From Tubulanus polymorphus (taxonomy: Eukaryota; Nemertea; Palaeonemertea; Tubulaniformes; Tubulanidae): a stretch of 64,000 nt of DNA. The DNA lies in NCBI RefSeq assembly GCF_964204645.1, contig NC_134028.1, positions 16,729,263 to 16,793,262 on the forward strand, read 5' to 3'. Under the pieces are notes generated by a model. That model did not search any database and was not told where the DNA came from. It saw only the letters and a program-made list of their open reading frames with translations. A program made the translations under genes and the position numbers. Position 1 is the first letter of the stretch. The number at the start of each line of letters is the position of its first letter. Positions 59,371 to 64,000 of this stretch are shown in pieces.

Positions 59371-62300
59371 AAAAGCCATGTACGGATGAAGCGATCACTA
59401 GCTACGACGATGCCAAATGTAGGAATTATATGTATATATATAGCTAGAATATAATTTTGTACAGCCCAACAGATTATTTGAACCTGTATTTTTCAATTTT
59501 GTTGTACAGTGTATATTTTAATTTATTATGTACATACATGTACGTAGCTAATATTTCCCGACTGTAAATACCTTTAATAATAATTTTAATTGGTATGCCT
59601 AAAGTAAATACTACAATATGTATAAAGCATTTCAATAGATAATATATTTCTTTTATATTTCAATCTGTAATTATTTCAATCAACTTTTATTAATCATATG
59701 TAAATGTTTTGATAAATTATTAAATTCGTCAATATCATTTCCAATACGAGTTAAGATGTTTCTGATTAAGTGACCGGCGGGGATTGTGAGCGGACTGGCT
59801 GGTGTCAAGACAAAGGATAACGAAAAAATCACGGGGTCGTCGTATACAGATTAAGCATGAATATTTAAACAAAAAACATCCATTTAAAAATGTCTAAAAT
59901 AGCTAAATGAAATTGACATTCGGGCCAGCGGTGCACTTCGATCACTAATAACACTAAAGTTAAATTGAATTGAATATATTTTGGCCTTTACGGCTTCCCA
60001 TAGTCACTCTCCTAGGAGCGCCACTGCATATGAACTTTGAACTAAAATGGTTGGCAGCCGCTCGAAATATACGCACATTTCGCGAAAAAATAGGATATTT
60101 CTCAGGCCTACGGATGCGATAAGGTAAGTCTATAGCACCCTAAGAATGATAATAACACACTGATTATAAATCAGTTGCTCGATACTTACCTCAAATGATC
60201 ATTAAGTCGTAGATGAAGATTTAATCGTCTTTTACTAGGTGATTGTTAAGCGCCATCTAGTGGTCATTGGCAACCCCGAGAAAAATGGCGTTAGAGATAA
60301 CGAAATTCTCTATTCAAACTTCTCGAATATGAAAGCGATATACCGCGTTATGGTGTCAAACTAGAAAGGATTCGCCATTGAAAATTAATAAATTGGCCAT
60401 CACTGACCACCACTGACCAATTGAAACTTCTTGAAAGAACGATATACCGGTACCGCATTACATGTGAAACTAGAAAGGATTCGCCATTGAAAATTAATAA
60501 ATTGACCATCACTGACCACCACTGACCAATTGAAACTTCTTGAAAGAACGATATACCGGTACCGCATTTGATGTGAAACTAGAAAGGATTCGCCATTGAA
60601 AATTAATAAATTGACCATCACTGACCACCACTGACCAATTGAAACTTCTTGAAAGAACGATATACCGGTACCGCATTTGATGTGAAACTAGAAAGGATTC
60701 GCCGTTAAAATTCATAAATTGACCATCACTGACCACCACTGCCCAAGTGAAACTTCTCAAATATCGTGGTCGAATTCGAAAGTGCTTGTCGTCGTATTGC
60801 TATTTCTAGAAACCAGCAGAAAGTTTTGCTACTTTTTTTGAATGGCGTTGACATGATGGAAATTTATTACCCATAAATGGGTTACACATCTGGATCACAG
60901 CACCTCACTTGCCGCAGTGCGTTATTTTCACTGCATAGTAATGCTAATACATAAACTTTTTTACTACTTGACTCGAATCATCTGAACAGTACTGCGTTTG
61001 AAAACTCAACGAATAGAAGATGTTTGCGGGAAGCGCCTACAAATAAGTTATAATAAGATTAATTAATCGATGCATGAAAAACAATTAAATCACAATTAAA
61101 TCTTTCAACCAATCTGCGCGATACCAATTAATTAAATCATTAAACGCATTTGGGTTCCTAATATTTGAAATCATGTGATACAATAATTGTTCTTTAGACT
61201 TGGCCACTTTCATTTCAGAAAACCGCGTACTAGACCAGTGATCACCGAGGCATTAACCATTCCTTCAAGTTATGAAAATTCGATGGTAACGCGGATTCTT
61301 CGCCTCTAAAAACTGTTTCGTTAATAGTTTTCTTTATATGAAAAGTGTTCATAGGAATTGAAATTTGGAGTGATATCAGTCACAGCTGTAACCCTTTTTC
61401 ATTGTCAGTTCTTTTTTGGAATTCAAGTAGATTAGTGAAAATATCAATGATGAAGTTCACTTATTATATCAAGTACCGTTTTTACTGTCGCATGCGAGTC
61501 GAAACAAAAAGATCCATCCAACTATATATATCTTCGGGTATAAACTGTGATATCCTTCAGTATGTTATGAATATCTTTAAAAATTTGTGTTCTAGTATAA
61601 TACCCGAAGGTTTAACTATCGGACACATAAAAGATTCGCCATAATCAAAGTTTTTAAGAAAATCTTTAAAAGAACGATTGGCGTCAAACTAATCCATAAT
61701 GGACTGTTGTGAATTTATTGAATAATCCACCTGAGAAATTTTAAGATTTCGAAGCGAAATTTATTCATATAAATCAAAAATGCATGAATAACTTGACGTT
61801 ATTTGCGGGTCTCATGAAACACTTTCGTGCGCTCTTTTTAAATCTAAAATAGCATAAATACATGCGTATTTCGTTATAAACAAGGTTAGATTCCAAACGC
61901 ACATGAAATATGGAGCCTGTATCACACGATATACACATCTTGAATTTTCTCTAACTACGTAGGCCCTTTCCAAATGGGAATTGTTCAGTTTTTTAACGGC
62001 CGACATTAAGAGGCACCTAAAAAACCGGTTGTATAGCACTTGAGATTTTCGGTGTAGGGCACATCTCACATCGACTCGGCTCGCGGTCGGTGGTTTAATG
62101 GGAACACATCTGGTTGTTACTAGTTTAACAGTTGACGAATTCAGAAAACTTTTTTCAAATGTCTTTGATAACTTTTTAAACAAAGTATTCTTCTTAGTTA
62201 CATTTCGCTGATTCCATAGATATTTTTTCATGAAAATTGCTCCAGTTATAACGGATTTAAACATACATGTAAAATGATTATTTTCAAAATATTCAATTTT

Positions 62301-62575
62301 CTCCGATTTTGAAGAAATTCTGACACAATATCATCTCCACTCGACACATGATTTTACTTCGGCGCCTTTGAAGGGAGTGTCACTTGTTGTTGAGTTCATA
62401 TTTAGTCAAACAAGAAGATATGCCTGATTCCTTTTTAGAATTTAGATTTCGACGGATACCATCAAATTACTAGAAAGGGACAGCAGCTTTCGGTCATCCG
62501 CAAAAAAATACCTAAAATGCTCTCCTAGGGTAATGGAAAAACATGTCACGAAACATACGTTTATCAATGACTGAT
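59366..62575 (+). repeat. 3210-bp tandem duplication, copy 1
   Basis: Covers the last 946 bp of the ISL2EU element and the adjoining X sequence to about 62558, then about 17 bp of filler. The next copy starts at 62576 with AGTGAAAAAGCC, which is also present at 59366, a 12-nt shared junction sequence. Differences between copies are few (for example one extra T near 62970). Confidence 0.9.
60364..60800. repeat. 109-bp satellite, four units
   Basis: GAAAGGATTCGCC recurs at 60364, 60473, 60582 and 60691, with CCATCACTGACCACCACTGA and GATATACCGGTACCGC inside each unit. The same unit is found once or twice at 29410-29504/33544-33660 and again at 63575-64000. Open frames across it are artefacts of a stop-poor repeat. 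Confidence 0.9.
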
Positions 62576-64000
62576 AGTGAAAAAGCCATGTACGGATGAA
62601 GCGATCACTAGCTACGACGATGCCAAATGTAGGAATTATATGTATATATATAGCTAGAATATAATTTTGTACAGCCCAACAGATTATTTGAACCTGTATT
62701 TTTCAATTTTGTTGTACAGTGTATATTTTAATTTATTATGTACATACATGTACGTAGCTAATATTTCCCGACTGTAAATACCTTTAATAATAATTTTAAT
62801 TGGTATGCCTAAAGTAAATACTACAATATGTATAAAGCATTTCAATAGATAATATATTTCTTTTATATTTCAATCTGTAATTATTTCAATCAACTTTTAT
62901 TAATCATATGTAAATGTTTTGATAAATTATTAAATTCGTCAATATCATTTCCAATACGAGTTAAGATGTTTTCTGATTAAGTGACCGGCGGGGATTGTGA
63001 GCGGACTGGCTGGTGTCAAGACAAAGGATAACGAAAAAATCACGGGGTCGTCGTATACAGATTGAGCATGAATATTTAAACAAAAAACATCCATTTAAAA
63101 ATGTCTAAAATAGCTAAATGAAATTGACATTCGGGCCAGCGGTGCACTTAGATCACTAATAACACTAAAGTTAAATTGAATTGAATATATTTTGGCCTTT
63201 ACGGCTTCCCATAGTCACTCTCCTAGGAGCGCCACTGCATATGAACTTTGAACTAAAATGGTTGGCAGCCGCTCGAAATATACGCACATTTCGCGAAAAA
63301 ATAGGATATTTCTCAGGCCTACGGATGCGATAAGGTAAGTCTATAGCACCCTAAGAATGATAATAACACACTGATTATAAATCAGTTGCTCGATACTTAC
63401 CTCAAATGATCATTAAGTCGTAGATGAAGATTTAATCGTCTTTTACTAGGTGATTGTTAAGCGCCATCTAGTGGTCATTGGCAACCCCGAGAAAAATGGC
63501 GTTAGAGATAACGAAATTCTCTATTCAAACTTCTCGAATATGAAAGCGATATACCGCGTTATGGTGTCAAACTAGAAAGGATTCGCCATTGAAAATTAAT
63601 AAATTGGCCATCACTGACCACCACTGACCAATTGAAACTTCTTGAAAGAACGATATACCGGTACCGCATTACATGTGAAACTAGAAAGGATTCGCCATTG
63701 AAAATTAATAAATTGACCATCACTGACCACCACTGACCAATTGAAACTTCTTGAAAGAACGATATACCGGTACCGCATTTGATGTGAAACTAGAAAGGAT
63801 TCGCCATTGAAAATTAATAAATTGACCATCACTGACCACCACTGACCAATTGAAACTTCTTGAAAGAACGATATACCGGTACCGCATTTGATGTGAAACT
63901 AGAAAGGATTCGCCGTTAAAATTCATAAATTGACCATCACTGACCACCACTGCCCAAGTGAAACTTCTCAAATATCGTGGTCGAATTCGAAAGTGCTTGT
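62576..64000 (+). repeat. 3210-bp tandem duplication, copy 2 (cut by window end)
   Basis: Nearly identical to 59366-60790 and continues to the window edge. Includes the ISL2EU right end (to 63522), the AT target duplication and three to four satellite units. Confidence 0.9.

Larger units (their letters stand above)
55126..60311. mobile_element. ISL2EU-like DNA transposon, 5.2 kb, decayed
   Basis: Inverted ends AGAGAATTTCGTTATCTC (55126-) and its inverse (ending 60311) extend about 360 bp (to about 55487, and from about 59946) at high identity. AT occurs on both sides (55124-55125, 60312-60313), while X copy A near 29398-29406 reads TGACCAATTCAAAC without the element, so the target duplication is AT. 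It carries a minus-strand DDE_Tnp_4-type transposase and a plus-strand SAP/SWIM/YqaJ protein, diverging from a short shared intergenic region. This pair is, as I recall, characteristic of ISL2EU elements. Confidence 0.85.
36641..62558 (+). repeat. Repeat X, copy B (split by Polinton and ISL2EU element)
   Basis: X sequence is present at 36641-36916, 54817-55125 and 60312-62558, in the same order and orientation as in copy A. The first interruption is the Polinton, the second the ISL2EU-like element. The matching position in copy A is uninterrupted in both cases (29166 and 29404), providing empty sites. Copy B holds four 109-bp satellite units where copy A holds one or two. Its right end is cut at about 62558 by the tandem-duplication junction. 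Confidence 0.8.

Noticed and set aside
60400-60760. Repeated proteins in the 109-bp satellite (also 63611-63971)
   Set aside because: Open frames are by-products of the satellite, with no domain or start signal, and identical copies only reflect the tandem duplication.

Overview
This window is eukaryotic, most likely from a marine invertebrate animal. The evidence is short exons with GT/AG introns, several metazoan DNA-transposon families, a BEL/Pao retrotransposon, a non-LTR retrotransposon and a Polinton/Maverick. I see no confident single-copy host gene except one two-exon OB-fold-like fragment (26.7-27.3 kb). The species cannot be named from the sequence.

Layout. 0-8.9 kb: a dispersed repeat, a hairpin MITE, a complete Tigger/pogo-like transposon (1200-6345, TA target duplication, spliced transposase gene on the minus strand), then three non-autonomous inverted-repeat elements. 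9-13.8 kb: a 2-kb unit present twice in tandem plus a third fragment, then a small inverted-repeat element enclosing a 42-bp minisatellite that flips orientation. 15.2-21.3 kb: a non-LTR reverse-transcriptase remnant and two BEL/Pao fragments meeting head to head. 21.5-25.4 kb: a degraded gene with a DUF3987-like P-loop domain, and a broken Merlin (IS1595-type) transposase. 26.7-28.9 kb: OB-fold exons and gene-free sequence.

28.9-64 kb is a nest of insertions into two copies of one unknown repeat, called X here. Copy A carries a DNA transposon (29505-33543) whose only gene, two exons and about 728 residues, is intact. Copy B carries a 17.9-kb Polinton (36917-54816) and a 5.2-kb ISL2EU-like element (55126-60311). 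Because both X copies are in the window, each insertion can be read against its own empty site, giving exact ends and target duplications: CAC or AC for the DNA transposon, TTGTC for the Polinton, AT for ISL2EU. The end of the ISL2EU element plus X then repeats in tandem (3210-bp unit) up to the window edge.

The Polinton encodes an HNH nuclease, retroviral-type integrase with chromodomain, FtsK/HerA-like packaging ATPase, a major capsid protein candidate, a minor capsid (penton) candidate, several small membrane proteins and protein-primed DNA polymerase B. Integrase and ATPase are on the plus strand; capsid, membrane and polymerase genes run leftward from the right end, converging near 42.5 kb. 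Most of its larger genes have in-frame stops or frameshifts, so it is a decayed copy; I found no adenovirus-like protease. Two features stand out. Each terminal inverted repeat is itself a 410-bp imperfect palindrome. The minus-strand genes are separated by nearly constant 14-20-nt junctions, a T-run followed by TAAATAA or TATATAA directly before ATG, resembling a compact late-type promoter.
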